Part shown: in pieces, positions 1 through 8,147 of the stretch
How the letters are laid out: each line of letters opens with the position of its first letter
How positions within the stretch are numbered: the first letter of the stretch is position 1
NCBI GenBank assembly: GCA_016892645.1
Contig: JAFEMX010000016.1
Location: forward strand, 27,724 to 91,723
Reading direction: 5' to 3'
Source of the DNA: Micrococcaceae bacterium RIT 802
GTDB taxonomy: Bacteria > Actinomycetota > Actinomycetes > Actinomycetales > Micrococcaceae
DNA: 64,000 bases
Program-made: the position numbers and the translations under genes
Notes under the pieces: model-generated
The model's input: only the letters and a program-made list of their open reading frames with translations
Told to the model about the DNA's origin: nothing
The model's database searches: none

Positions 1-40
1 ACATCTCCGCGTATTGCTTGCGGGTCATTTCGAAGCTCAT
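1..40 (-). CDS. ureC: Urease subunit alpha, N-terminal fragment
   Basis: Only the first 13 codons lie in the window; the gene continues past the left edge. They read [13 protein letters not shown], which matches the conserved N terminus of the catalytic nickel subunit of urease (urea hydrolysis to ammonia and carbamate). The ATG overlaps the stop of ureB in an ATGA arrangement, so the two are translationally coupled in a ureA-ureB-ureC order. The identification rests on this peptide plus context; nothing of the nickel site can be seen here. Confidence 0.85.
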   Translation of the reverse strand, partial: MSFEMTRKQYAEM

Positions 41-627
41 GCGTCGTCCTCCTCAGGGGCGGCCTTGCCCTCGGCGCCGACTCCGGGCGACGAACCGCTT
101 TCCGTGACGGCACGGGTGGCATCGGCCAATGCCTCACGCGCGTTCTCCAACCCGCGATTTTCGTCCACGGGGTCCCACCCAAAGGTCGTGTGGAATCCAA
201 CATTGTCGTGGCCGACGTTTTCCACCTCGATGTCGTAGCCCTCCGCCACATCGGGAGTGCCCAAGGGCCGGATGCCCGCGGTACCACCGATGGCAGCGGT
301 GTCCTTGGCCGGGACGCTGCCGCCAATCGATCCATTCACCAGGTTCTGCAGCCCGTAGACCTCACGGTTCCCGGCCAGTTCCACTAGGTGGACGCTGCGG
401 GCGTCTCCCGGCTCAAACCGGACCGCGGTGCCCGCGGGGATATCCAGCCTGAATCCGCGGGCCGCGACGCGGTCCAGATCCAGGGAGTGGTTGACCTCGG
501 CAAAGTGGTAGTGGGATCCGACCTGGATGGGCCGGTCCCCGAGATTGGTGACGTTCAGGACGCGGGTTTCGCCACCTTCATTGCAGACGATGGGCTCGTC
601 CCTGAGCACGTATTCTCCGGGTATCAT
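37..627 (-). CDS. ureB: Urease subunit beta with long C-terminal extension
   Basis: Non-catalytic beta subunit of urease. The first ~103 residues ([19 protein letters not shown] to NLVNGSIGG) are the complete UreB core, including the conserved [12 protein letters not shown] segment. The protein is 196 aa, whereas free-standing bacterial UreB is normally about 100-130 aa. The extra ~90 residues contain a [24 protein letters not shown] stretch (split here as [10 protein letters not shown] then [14 protein letters not shown]) and an acidic, low-complexity end (APEEDDA). The ATG at 627 was chosen because it begins the family N terminus and follows a GAGGGAG ribosome site; the reading frame stays open further upstream into ureA without homology. 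It lies 19 nt after ureA and overlaps ureC by 4 nt. Confidence 0.93.
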   Translation of the reverse strand: MIPGEYVLRDEPIVCNEGGETRVLNVTNLGDRPIQVGSHYHFAEVNHSLDLDRVAARGFRLDIPAGTAVRFEPGDARSVHLVELAGNREVYGLQNLVNGSIGGSVPAKDTAAIGGTAGIRPLGTPDVAEGYDIEVENVGHDNVGFHTTFGWDPVDENRGLENAREALADATRAVTESGSSPGVGAEGKAAPEEDDA

Positions 628-646
628 TTCGGCTCCCTCGGCTCGA

Positions 647-949
647 TCAGCGAATGGGGTTGTGGACGGTGACCAGTTTGGTGCCGTCGGGGAACGTGGC
701 CTCGACCTGGACGTCATCGATCATTTCCGGAATGCCGTCCATGACGTCTTCGCGGGTCAGCAGCGTTGTCCCATAGCTCATGAGATCGGCGACGGACCGG
801 CCATCCCGCGCGCCCTCGATGAGTTCGTAGCTGATGATGGCGATCGCCTCGGGATGGTTGAGCTTCAGCCCCCGTTGCTGCCGCCTCCGTGCCAGATCTG
901 CCGCAACGACGAGCATGAGCTTTTCGTGCTCACGGGGCGATAAATGCAT
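647..949 (-). CDS. ureA: Urease subunit gamma
   Basis: Small structural subunit of urease, 100 aa, the usual length. Family features are visible throughout: [20 protein letters not shown] at the N terminus, [21 protein letters not shown], the [20 protein letters not shown] segment, and [20 protein letters not shown] at the end. It is the first gene of the minus-strand operon ureA-ureB-ureC. A GAGGAG ribosome site precedes the ATG. The leader contains a small inverted repeat (CCGGCC at 1002-1007 and GGCCGG at 1016-1021). Confidence 0.96.
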   Translation of the reverse strand: MHLSPREHEKLMLVVAADLARRRQQRGLKLNHPEAIAIISYELIEGARDGRSVADLMSYGTTLLTREDVMDGIPEMIDDVQVEATFPDGTKLVTVHNPIR

Positions 950-1611
950 ATGGAACTCCTCGGTTCACGTGCCAACTGTAGAGTCCACCCGTTATCTGCA
1001 ACCGGCCAGAGAATAGGCCGGGAGGTCCGTGGATAGGACAACAGTAACAGGGCTTCCTCCGGCTGGCACAGATCAGCGTTCGGCGACCTCTCCGTCACCA
1101 TATACCTGCTGGCCAGAGCGGGATAGTGGTCCGCCGGTGGAACCCGCTTGGGCGGCAAGGTCCGCCGGCAATTCCCCACCTGAGCGTGCATTTCATCGGG
1201 CACGGGACCCAGTAGGGCATCCGTGTTTCGCGAGGCGCACGGGTTCCTGGCGTCAGTACCAGGCGGCAGCAGTCACCCGGGTGCGATGCCCAGAGGAGCG
1301 CATCTCCTCACGGATCCCAGCAGGCGTCGGACCGTCGGACGCCCGGTGGCGCCCGCCCCTGCCCTTCACGCCTTCGCGAAGACGGATGCTGGCCCCGAAG
1401 GAACCCGTCATGTTTTCGACGGCGGTTCACAAACCACCGGGGGGACACCCCGTGAACCCCACATGCCGGACGAAAAGAGGTTCCTGCGCTGCGCGGAGCA
1501 GTACAGGAACCTCTTCATCGGCACGTCGGCAACCCGGATTTCTCGTCCGAGGGCTTCCCCACGACGGTCCAGCTCACGAACGGGCACTCGGTCGAATGCG
1601 CGTCGCCGCAT
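950..1611. other. Long intergenic region without a supported gene
   Basis: About 660 bp separate the urease genes from the ABC-transporter operon; both are read on the minus strand. Several reading frames stay open here because of high GC, but their translations are Arg/Pro/Ser-rich with no recognisable family or ribosome site. What can be seen is an inverted repeat in the ureA leader (1002-1021), a hairpin with GGTTCAC/GTGAACC arms (1424-1458), and a strong terminator-like hairpin (1475-1515). I could not recognise a known riboswitch or a mobile-element remnant. Confidence 0.6.
1471..1515 (-). terminator. Rho-independent terminator candidate of the ABC-transporter operon
   Basis: A perfect 12-bp inverted repeat, AAGAGGTTCCTG at 1475-1486 and CAGGAACCTCTT at 1504-1515, encloses a 17-nt loop. 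Read on the minus strand the stem is followed by a TTTT run, as expected for intrinsic termination. It sits about 100 nt after the stop of the permease gene at 1612, so it most likely ends that operon; a second hairpin follows at 1424-1458. Confidence 0.55.
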
Positions 1612-2388
1612 CTACCGCCCCACGGGCGCCCGCCGCAACACCAGCCAGCTCCCTGCGGCGCTGAGCATGCCGAGTACGATCAAGACCACGGCAACCCTGG
1701 CGACGATATCTGTGCTGAAGAACGACACCACATCGACCCCCAGAGTCAGGAGCATCCAGGCCAGCAACAGAAATACGGCGATGATTCCGAACACCACCAG
1801 CAGGACGCCCTTCTGGTTCCAGCGAACAAAAACGGAAGCGAACATTGTCCCGACGAAGAGGGTCAACATACTGATGCCGAAGCCCATCAGGAAGATGTCA
1901 AGGTAGCTGCCGTTGCCCATGACGTAGACGTCGAACATGTGCGTGCCGGTGAACCAATGCCCCGTGGCCTTCTCTATGGCCAGGAAAACCGTCATGGCGA
2001 CCCCGATGTAGACGGACTCGAGCAGCAGCGCGATGGCCGTTCCGGCCCAGTACTGGCGGCGAGTGGCGCCCATTCCCATCGCAAACGGCATGGTCCGTGC
2101 ATAGGCCATGGCGCCGACGCTGACGAAATAGCCGCCGAAACACCACAGGGGCGCCTGGTTGTAGCGGAATCCCTCGCTGAGCTCGGCCGGGTCCATCGGG
2201 ACGAAGGCCCGCAGCAGGAGCATGATCACCACGCAGATCGCGGTGGTCGTGGCGAAGATCGACATCGGAACCCCGATCAACCGCATGGGATCGGCGAAGT
2301 GCAGGCGGACGATCTTCATCAGGGGGCCAGCTGGCCGGTGTGCGTTCCGGTCCTCGGGCAGGGCCGGTGAAAGTTGGTTCGTCGTCAT
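1612..2388 (-). CDS. ABC transporter permease, GntR-linked
   Basis: Integral membrane protein of 258 aa with about six hydrophobic spans, for example SIFATTTAICVVIMLLLRAF, the paired GISMLTLFVGTMFASVF and GVLLVVFGIIAVFLLLAWML spans, and VVLIVLGMLSAAGSWLVL near the end. It has no motif identifying a substrate. Its start overlaps the stop of the ATPase gene by 4 nt (ATGA), so it is the membrane partner of that ATPase in a regulator-ATPase-permease operon. Operons of this layout with a YtrA-type GntR regulator often respond to cell-envelope stress or antimicrobial peptides; that role is inferred from layout only. Confidence 0.82.
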   Translation of the reverse strand: MTTNQLSPALPEDRNAHRPAGPLMKIVRLHFADPMRLIGVPMSIFATTTAICVVIMLLLRAFVPMDPAELSEGFRYNQAPLWCFGGYFVSVGAMAYARTMPFAMGMGATRRQYWAGTAIALLLESVYIGVAMTVFLAIEKATGHWFTGTHMFDVYVMGNGSYLDIFLMGFGISMLTLFVGTMFASVFVRWNQKGVLLVVFGIIAVFLLLAWMLLTLGVDVVSFFSTDIVARVAVVLIVLGMLSAAGSWLVLRRAPVGR

Positions 2389-3329
2389 CGGATGGCCTCC
2401 TCGGCCTCGTGTTGGGTCTGCGGAGGGGAGCTGGCGGCGGCCAGGGATGACTCCCCGCTCTCGAGCAGCCCGAAGGCCGCGACGAGTTCTTGGAGCGTCA
2501 CCGGTCCGACCTCCAGACCGGCGGCCTTCGCCTCAGTGCGCAGTCGCTCGTCCGGGTTCCCGGCGATGGTGACCGAGCGTAGCCCGCCCAGGGCCTGGCT
2601 GCGCAGGATTTGCCGACCGCCCACGGCGGTGTCGACGGCCGTGGCGGTGCCGGAAAGGGTGAATGCCGAACGTGTGGCTTCCTCAACGGACGAGTCCAGC
2701 ACCTTCCGCCCGTCCTGGAGCACGACGACGTGTTCCAGGAGGTTGGCTGCCTCATCAATCAGGTGTGTGGACATGAGGATGGTGCGTGGATGCTCCATGT
2801 AGTCCTCGAGCAGCAGGTCGTAGAAAATGCCGCGGGCCGTGGCATCCAAACCCAGATAGGGCTCGTCGAAGAACGTCACCGGCGCCCGCGAAGCCAGCCC
2901 GACCACGATGGCCACCGCGGAGAGCTGTCCCCGCGAGAGTTTCTTGATCGGGGTCTTCAACGGCAACCGGAACTCGCCGACCAGCCGTCGCGCGAGGTCG
3001 GCATCCCAGCCGGCATAGAACCAGGCGGCGGCCCGCACCACGTGCGATACCTTGAACTCCTCCGGGTACTTCTGGTTTTCCCGGGCGAAGCTGAGGCCGG
3101 CCAGCACCTGCGCGTTCTCGAACGGTTCTGCCCCGAGGACGCGGGCTTGGCCGGAAGTCTTCAGTTCCTGCCCCGCCAGGATCGACATCAGCGTCGTCTT
3201 GCCGGCTCCGTTGCGGCCCAGGAGCCCGCAAATCGTGTTCTTCTCGATACCGAGGGTGAGGTTGTCCAGCACCGTCGTGTTGCCGTATTTCTTGGTCAGC
3301 GACCGGGTTTCGATTGCCAGGTTCATCAT
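2385..3329 (-). CDS. ABC transporter ATP-binding protein
   Basis: ATPase subunit of 314 aa. Walker A is GRNGAGKTT, the signature is LSRGQLS (a variant of LSGGQ), Walker B is VTFFDEP, followed by an LSTHLIDE switch region. The domain occupies roughly residues 1-215; the C-terminal ~100 residues are a partner-specific extension. The chosen ATG at 3329 begins MMNLAIETRSL behind a GAGGCAGG ribosome site; a TTG 12 nt further upstream would overlap the regulator's stop. The 3' end overlaps the permease start by 4 nt. Confidence 0.92.
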   Translation of the reverse strand: MMNLAIETRSLTKKYGNTTVLDNLTLGIEKNTICGLLGRNGAGKTTLMSILAGQELKTSGQARVLGAEPFENAQVLAGLSFARENQKYPEEFKVSHVVRAAAWFYAGWDADLARRLVGEFRLPLKTPIKKLSRGQLSAVAIVVGLASRAPVTFFDEPYLGLDATARGIFYDLLLEDYMEHPRTILMSTHLIDEAANLLEHVVVLQDGRKVLDSSVEEATRSAFTLSGTATAVDTAVGGRQILRSQALGGLRSVTIAGNPDERLRTEAKAAGLEVGPVTLQELVAAFGLLESGESSLAAASSPPQTQHEAEEAIR

Positions 3330-3337
3330 GTCCTGCC

Positions 3338-3706
3338 TCAAGCTTGTCCGGCGACGGCGGCCCGCTGGCCGATCATCGCGATGAGTTCTTCGGGGTCGAT
3401 GCCGAGGCGGGCCGCCTCGTGCAGCAACGGGATCACGTATTGGTCTCCAAAGGCCTCCCGCCGCGTCGCCGTGAGAGTGGCGCGTGCTCCGGTGGCTACA
3501 AACATGCCGATTCCCCTTCTCTTGTAGAGGACTCCGGTGTCGACCAGCCGGTTCAGCCCCTTTCCGGCGGTTGCCGGGTTGATGCGCATGTACGCCGCGA
3601 ATTCATTCGTCGAGGGGACCTGTGTCTCCTCTGGATAGGTGCCGTCGAGGATGCGGCCCTCGATCTGCTCGGCCACCTGGATGAAGATCGGCTTCGATTC
3701 ATCCAT
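3338..3706 (-). CDS. GntR-family transcriptional regulator (YtrA subfamily)
   Basis: Short GntR regulator of 122 aa. Residues ~5-75 form the winged helix: KPIFIQVAEQIEGRILDGTY, then the recognition-helix region NEFAAYMRINPATAGKGLNRL and the wing VLYKRRGIGMFV. There is no large effector domain, only a short C-terminal dimerisation tail, which is typical of YtrA regulators that control an adjacent ABC transporter. The ATG at 3706 was preferred over a TTG at 3718 because the family starts here. It heads the operon with the ATPase and permease and probably represses its own promoter through the palindrome just upstream. Confidence 0.9.
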   Translation of the reverse strand: MDESKPIFIQVAEQIEGRILDGTYPEETQVPSTNEFAAYMRINPATAGKGLNRLVDTGVLYKRRGIGMFVATGARATLTATRREAFGDQYVIPLLHEAARLGIDPEELIAMIGQRAAVAGQA

Positions 3707-3732
3707 TGAGACCACCAACGCTCATTGGTTCA

Positions 3733-3744
3733 TTACTCATGTAA
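3733..3744. promoter_or_regulatory. Candidate operator of the GntR-ABC operon
   Basis: TTACTCATGTAA is an inverted repeat (TTAC arms, 4-nt centre) inside an unusually AT-rich stretch of about 35 bp immediately upstream of the GntR gene. YtrA-type regulators bind short palindromes over their own promoter, so this is a reasonable operator. It also lies in the ~110-bp region shared with the divergent exonuclease gene. Confidence 0.4.
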
Positions 3745-3817
3745 CTAACTACAGCACCTGGTCGGGCACCCGTCAAGGGCTCGCCCCCGGTCGCCCGCGG
3801 GTTGATAGGTTGGGGAC

Positions 3818-4621
3818 GTGAAGATTGCAACCTGGAACGTGAACTCCCTCCGCGCCCGCGCCGACCGCGTGGAAGACTGGCTGCGCCGCACCGACGTCGA
3901 CGTCCTGGCCATCCAGGAGACCAAGTGCAAGGACGAGAACTTCCCCTGGGAATTGTTCGAGAACAACGACTACGAAGTCGCCCACTTCGGATTCAGCCAA
4001 TGGAACGGGGTGGCCATCGCCTCCCGCGTCGGACTCGAGGCCGTCGAACGCACCTTTGCCGCGCAGCCCGCCTTCGGCAAGGGCGGCAAGGACCCCGCCC
4101 AGGAGGCACGCGCCATCGGCGCCACCTGCGGTGGAGTGCGCATCTGGAGCCTCTATGTCCCGAACGGCCGGGGACTGCAGGACGAGCACATGCCCTACAA
4201 GCTCGAGTGGCTCCGCCAGCTCCAGGAGAACGCCACCGGCTGGCTCGCCGATGAGCCCACCGCGCAAATCGCCCTGATGGGCGACTGGAACATCGCCCCC
4301 CTCGACGAGGATGTCTGGGACATCGACTTCTTCGTCGAGAACGAAATGACCCACGTCTCCGCACCCGAACGGGCCGCCTTCAACGCCTTCGTCGAAGCCG
4401 GCTTCGCCGACGTCGTCCGCCCCCACACCCCGGGCCCGGGCGTCTACACGTACTGGGACTACACGCAGCTGCGCTTCCCGAAGAAGGAGGGCATGCGCAT
4501 CGACTTCACCTTGGCCTCCCCCGCCCTGGCCGAACGTGTCGAGACCGCGTGGATCGACCGCGAGGAACGCAAGGGCAAGGGCGCATCCGACCACGCGCCA
4601 GTGGTCGTGGAGCTGCGCTAG
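3818..4621 (+). CDS. xthA: Exodeoxyribonuclease III (AP endonuclease)
   Basis: Base-excision-repair enzyme that cleaves at abasic sites and removes 3' blocks. The 267-aa protein has the full exonuclease-endonuclease-phosphatase fold: IATWNVNSLRAR at residues 2-13, the metal-binding Glu in AIQETKCKDE, LYVPNG, GDWNIAPLDEDVWD with the catalytic Asp/Asn pair, RIDFTLAS, and the terminal SDHAPVVV with the catalytic His. It starts with GTG; no better ATG is present. The next gene begins directly after the stop with no spacer. Confidence 0.95.
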   Translation: MKIATWNVNSLRARADRVEDWLRRTDVDVLAIQETKCKDENFPWELFENNDYEVAHFGFSQWNGVAIASRVGLEAVERTFAAQPAFGKGGKDPAQEARAIGATCGGVRIWSLYVPNGRGLQDEHMPYKLEWLRQLQENATGWLADEPTAQIALMGDWNIAPLDEDVWDIDFFVENEMTHVSAPERAAFNAFVEAGFADVVRPHTPGPGVYTYWDYTQLRFPKKEGMRIDFTLASPALAERVETAWIDREERKGKGASDHAPVVVELR

Positions 4622-5473
4622 ATGACCTCCCGGGGGACGAGCGCGCGCCGCCGGCTACCGCCGACGTCGTACCTGCGCGTCTTCGAGCCGCTCCGCGCGT
4701 ACGACGACGATGCCCAACTGGCCATCTCGGCACAACGCGGGGTGGGGAGGGCCGACTTCGAGGAGCGTTCGGCCGAGGAGGCACTGCATCGTCTGACGCG
4801 CGGCATCCCCGACCCGTTCCCGCACGAACAAGCCGAGCGCTACCGGGAACTTCATTATCCGGGCGCCGATGGGTTGACCGCGCCCTATTACTGCCCGGAC
4901 CAGCTGCCCGCGCGTTCGACCCTGGCCGCCGAGCAGCTCGACTCCACCATGCGCCCGGCACTGCTGGAGCTCCTCGTTCCCGACGCCGCCCGTGGCGCCA
5001 ATGCCGAACGGATCGGCCATGATGCCTTCGCCGAAGCCGTGGCGTCACTGCACACGCGCAGCGCCACCTGGGGCATCCCCATGGGCTGGTTCGTCCTGCT
5101 CACCGAAGAGGACCACTGCGAGATCGAGGAGGACGGAACCAGGCTGCTCACGGTGCGCCTGAGCGCACCCGCGGTCCAGGTCCTGGAGCGGGCCCGGTTC
5201 GCGGCGGCATCGCTGGCCATCCACGCCCCCGAACTGGACATCCTGGACGAACTCACCTCGCTGGGCGAGTGGCTGGGACTGTTCCACGAGGATTCGATCG
5301 TCGAGTTGGACTACGGCCCCGTGGCCGAACGCGTCTGGCCCGACGAATCCTCCCAGGACCTCAAGCTCGGCATCGAGTCCCTGGCCGAGCAGGACATGCT
5401 CGGCGCGGCGGCTGCCTACCGGCGGCTTTCCACCCGCTGGCTCAAGGTCCGCCAGCTGGCCCGCGCCAACTAG
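4622..5473 (+). CDS. Conserved hypothetical protein next to xthA
   Basis: A 283-aa soluble protein with no signal peptide, membrane span or catalytic motif that I recognise. Its ATG directly follows the xthA stop, so it is cotranscribed. Visible segments are LPPTSYLRVFEPLRAY at the N terminus, WGIPMGWFVLLTEEDH in the middle, an acidic region VELDYGPVAERVWPDESSQD, and a helical C terminus ending KVRQLARAN. It resembles uncharacterised actinobacterial proteins of similar length found in the same position. No function can be assigned. Confidence 0.75.
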   Translation: MTSRGTSARRRLPPTSYLRVFEPLRAYDDDAQLAISAQRGVGRADFEERSAEEALHRLTRGIPDPFPHEQAERYRELHYPGADGLTAPYYCPDQLPARSTLAAEQLDSTMRPALLELLVPDAARGANAERIGHDAFAEAVASLHTRSATWGIPMGWFVLLTEEDHCEIEEDGTRLLTVRLSAPAVQVLERARFAAASLAIHAPELDILDELTSLGEWLGLFHEDSIVELDYGPVAERVWPDESSQDLKLGIESLAEQDMLGAAAAYRRLSTRWLKVRQLARAN

Positions 5474-5505
5474 AATCCACCCCGCCGGCACTGCGGCCCC
5501 CTGAC

Positions 5506-5524
5506 ATGGGGAGCTCTCCCCCAT
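5506..5524 (+). terminator. Weak hairpin after the xthA operon
   Basis: An imperfect stem (ATGGGGAG against CTCCCCCAT with one bulged C) lies about 30 nt after the stop at 5473 and before the T7SS-like cluster. It has no T-run, so termination is only possible. Confidence 0.3.
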
Positions 5525-5572
5525 CGCACCACCAAGCGTCATCCCTACGCTCTTTTATCAAGAAGGTAGATG

Positions 5573-6022
5573 ATGACCAGCTACAAGATCGACGTCAAAC
5601 CGGCGCGTCAGACGGTGAAGAACGCTCGCGGGCAACTCGACGATCTCGACGGCATTGAAAACACGCTGAAGAGCACCGGGGAGGCAATGGCCAGCACCGC
5701 GTTGGAATCCGACATCAACACCGCGCTGGACAATGCCTACGACGACTTCCTGCGCCCCATGGCCGTCACGATGGTCCTCGCCGGACGCCGTCTCTTCGAC
5801 AACACCGACAACGTCATCAACATCTACGACACCGCGGATCTGGACATGGGAAAGAAGGCCGACGGAGCGACCGAGGCAGCCATGGCAACCCAGGTGAAGA
5901 GGTCGGACGACGTGCCCGACTACACCGCTTCCACGCACACGGCCGAGGCGCCCGCCATCTTGCAAGCACCTGTCGATCCCGAGCATCCCGGTCGAACCAC
6001 TGGCGGGAGGTACACCTGGTGA
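5573..6022 (+). CDS. Small helical protein, DUF6507-like / WXG100-like
   Basis: A 149-aa protein starting MTSYKIDVKPARQTVKNARG. Residues 1-100 are predicted mostly helical, with the pattern of small type-VII-secretion (ESX) partners, although no WxG turn is present. The sequence resembles the DUF6507 family that occurs in actinobacterial T7SS-like clusters; this is recognition by pattern, not by alignment. Of two adjacent ATGs, the second has better spacing from the AGAAGG ribosome site. The stop is overlapped by a GTG (GTGA at 6019-6022) that should start the next gene, which implies translational coupling. Confidence 0.7.
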   Translation: MTSYKIDVKPARQTVKNARGQLDDLDGIENTLKSTGEAMASTALESDINTALDNAYDDFLRPMAVTMVLAGRRLFDNTDNVINIYDTADLDMGKKADGATEAAMATQVKRSDDVPDYTASTHTAEAPAILQAPVDPEHPGRTTGGRYTW

Positions 6023-7565
6023 GTGCCGAATACGACATCGAACTCCCCTCCAGGTTCCCTCCAAGTTGCCGGATCCCGATGCGCTCACTACCGACGCGGA
6101 GGCATTCGGCAAGAACGCCCCAGCCGTTACCACCGCCTATGACAACACCGTCGGACAGTGGAACCCACTGACGGGACAGATGGCCTTTCCCGACAGCGAC
6201 ATGGTCTTCTCCGGGCTGGAGAACAACGTCGTCCCCTACGCGGACATGCTGCAAACCGGAGTCACCGAAATGGCCGGCGCCCTGGGCACCTTCGCCGAGA
6301 GCGTCAGGGGGTTCAAGACCACGTGGACCGGCCTGAGAGCCGAGGTTGCGGCGTTCAACAAGCTCCCGGTGAAGCCCATGGTGGAAGCCGAAGTCGACGA
6401 ATCCATCACATACCTCACCGACGCAGGCCGTAGTGACATCGTCCTGCGCTTGTCGGAAGCCACCTCGGAATACCGCGGTTATGTCGATGCGTGTGTTGCG
6501 TCCATCGAGAGTGCCAACCAGGCCCTGAACCCCAACTGGGAAGGTTCCACGACACAGCAATTCCTGGCACAGACGAAGAAGACCTGGACGAATAGCCGCA
6601 ACTACCTGGACACCGCCGGACGTTTCAGCAAGCGTGGCGAACGCTGGACGTTCAAGGGCAGCGCCAAGGATTCCTCCACTCCCGCCGCCTTCCTGCGCGG
6701 GAAAATCCCCGACATCGTGGCCGACCCGCTTCTCGGTGAAGCGCCCAAGGGGAAGTTGACCAACACCTCAAAGCCCTTCGCGAACAACCCGGTGCTCGGA
6801 AAATACTCCGACAAGGTCTTCGACAACAACGATCCCCGGAAGTTCAGTCTCATCAGCGGTGTCGACAACGTGGGGGGCCGGGCCGCCTTCATGATCGGGC
6901 TGCCCAAGTTCGAACTTCCAAAGTGGACCAAAAAGGGCCTACCCGGCGCGGCGACGAAGACCTTGTCCAAGGTGGGAAACTCCGCACTGAACGGACTGCA
7001 CAAGGCGGACAAGTTCGTCTCGAAGCTCGAGAAGTCAAAGGTGATGAAGTTCGGCGGGCCCGCCCTCGGCGCCCTCGATGCGGGCATGACCTACAAGGAC
7101 GAGTTCTCCAAGGGATATAACGAAAGCCTGCGAGAGCACCCCGAATGGACCCCGGGACAGCACAGTGCAGAGGCCGTCAAGGATGCGGCGATCGTCGGTA
7201 CCGCTGAAACGACTGGCAAGGTCGTCGGCGGTGTGGCCGGCCGCACTGCCGGTGCCGCAATAGGCCAGGCGATCATCCCCATTCCCGGCGTCGGCGCCGC
7301 GATTGGCGGGTTTGCCGGCGGCATCGCCGGCGAATGGATCGGAGGGAAGGTCGGGGGCGCCGTCGGCGGCTTCATTAACGACTGGCGGGAAGACGGCTTC
7401 AGTGGAGCGATCGGCGACGCCAAGGAAAACGTCGGTCAGGCAGTCGACAATGTGAAGCAAAAGGTCGGGGGCGCCGTCGACGCCGTGAAGGACGCCGTCG
7501 AGAACCCGGGCGAAGCAGCCAAAAAAGTGGGCAAGAAGGTCTTCGATAAGCTGACGCCATGGTAA
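6019..7565 (+). CDS. Putative T7SS-type effector with C-terminal glycine zipper; N terminus apparently frameshifted
   Basis: The main open frame runs from a TTG at 6066 to 7565 (499 aa), but the natural start is the GTG at 6019, which overlaps the upstream stop and reads VSAEYDIELPS before leaving the frame and stopping at 6169. An imperfect 11-bp tandem duplication (6046-6056 and 6057-6067) or a one-base loss in the C run at 6045-6048 explains the break. The N-terminal ~200 residues are helical (NPNWEGSTTQQFLAQTKKTW contains a WEG turn). A linker of Lys/Pro-rich segments follows, then a strongly glycine-zippered hydrophobic region (TAGAAIGQAII, GAAIGGFAGGIAGEWIGG) and an amphipathic Lys-rich tail ending KKVFDKLTPW. 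Such zippers occur in membrane-inserting toxins and tape-measure proteins. The effector role is inferred. Confidence 0.6.
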
Positions 7566-7599
7566 TTCCATACATCCTGCCGACACCGGACTCTCCCGC

Positions 7600-8118
7600 A
7601 TGATGGCGGCCGCGGGCAGCGCCTGGCTCTACAACGACGCCATCGTCATCGGCATCCCCCTCATCGGCGTCCTCGCGTGGTGCCTGATCTATCCCGCTTA
7701 CCGCGCTCTGCGCGGCAGTTGGCGTTCTTGGGTCAATGCCCCTCCCTATTTGCCCTGGCAAGCCTCACTCACCAATACGTGGCCCTTCATGCTTCTCTGC
7801 ATGGGCCTGGCCCTGGTCGTGGCCATGCCGTCCCTGGTCTTTGAGGCGTTCGGTTGGGAGGCAGCCCGGAAGTTCATGTGGAATGGGCCCTTCTGGATCC
7901 CCTGGATCGGTGCCATTGTGGGGATTTTCTGGTGGCCGAAGGGCCTCGGCCCCGCGTGGTACCGCACGTGGCGCAAAGCCGGAGGCGAACGCAGCATCAT
8001 GCCGTTTACCCCTGAGGACACCGAAGCCGTCCGGCGCCTCCCCGAGGGGAAACGCCGCCGGCGGCTCGAAAAGAACATCGAAGCCTGCCGCGTCTACTGC
8101 GCTCAGGACGACGAGTAG
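7600..8118 (+). CDS. Polytopic membrane protein downstream of the effector, possible immunity protein
   Basis: A 172-aa protein with about three hydrophobic spans: AIVIGIPLIGVLAWCLIYPA, TWPFMLLCMGLALVVAMPSL and MWNGPFWIPWIGAIVGIFWW. The C-terminal ~50 residues are charged and cytosolic-looking (RRLPEGKRRRRLEKNIEACR). Two consecutive ATGs begin the frame, and no strong ribosome site is visible. It lies 34 nt after the glycine-zipper gene. A small membrane protein behind a membrane-active toxin is the usual place of an immunity protein, but this is positional inference; I recognise no family. Confidence 0.6.
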   Translation: MMAAAGSAWLYNDAIVIGIPLIGVLAWCLIYPAYRALRGSWRSWVNAPPYLPWQASLTNTWPFMLLCMGLALVVAMPSLVFEAFGWEAARKFMWNGPFWIPWIGAIVGIFWWPKGLGPAWYRTWRKAGGERSIMPFTPEDTEAVRRLPEGKRRRRLEKNIEACRVYCAQDDE

Positions 8119-8147
8119 CCCACCCAGACGAGGCAGGAGTGACGAAC

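Noticed and set aside
1408..1611. 67-codon open frame next to the ABC permease stop
   Set aside because: It contains the terminator hairpin, has no ribosome site and no recognisable sequence; treated as 3' untranslated region.
1029..1664. 211-codon open frame on the plus strand in the long intergenic gap
   Set aside because: Composition is Arg/Pro/Ser-rich, it runs into the end of the permease gene on the other strand, and no start signal is visible.
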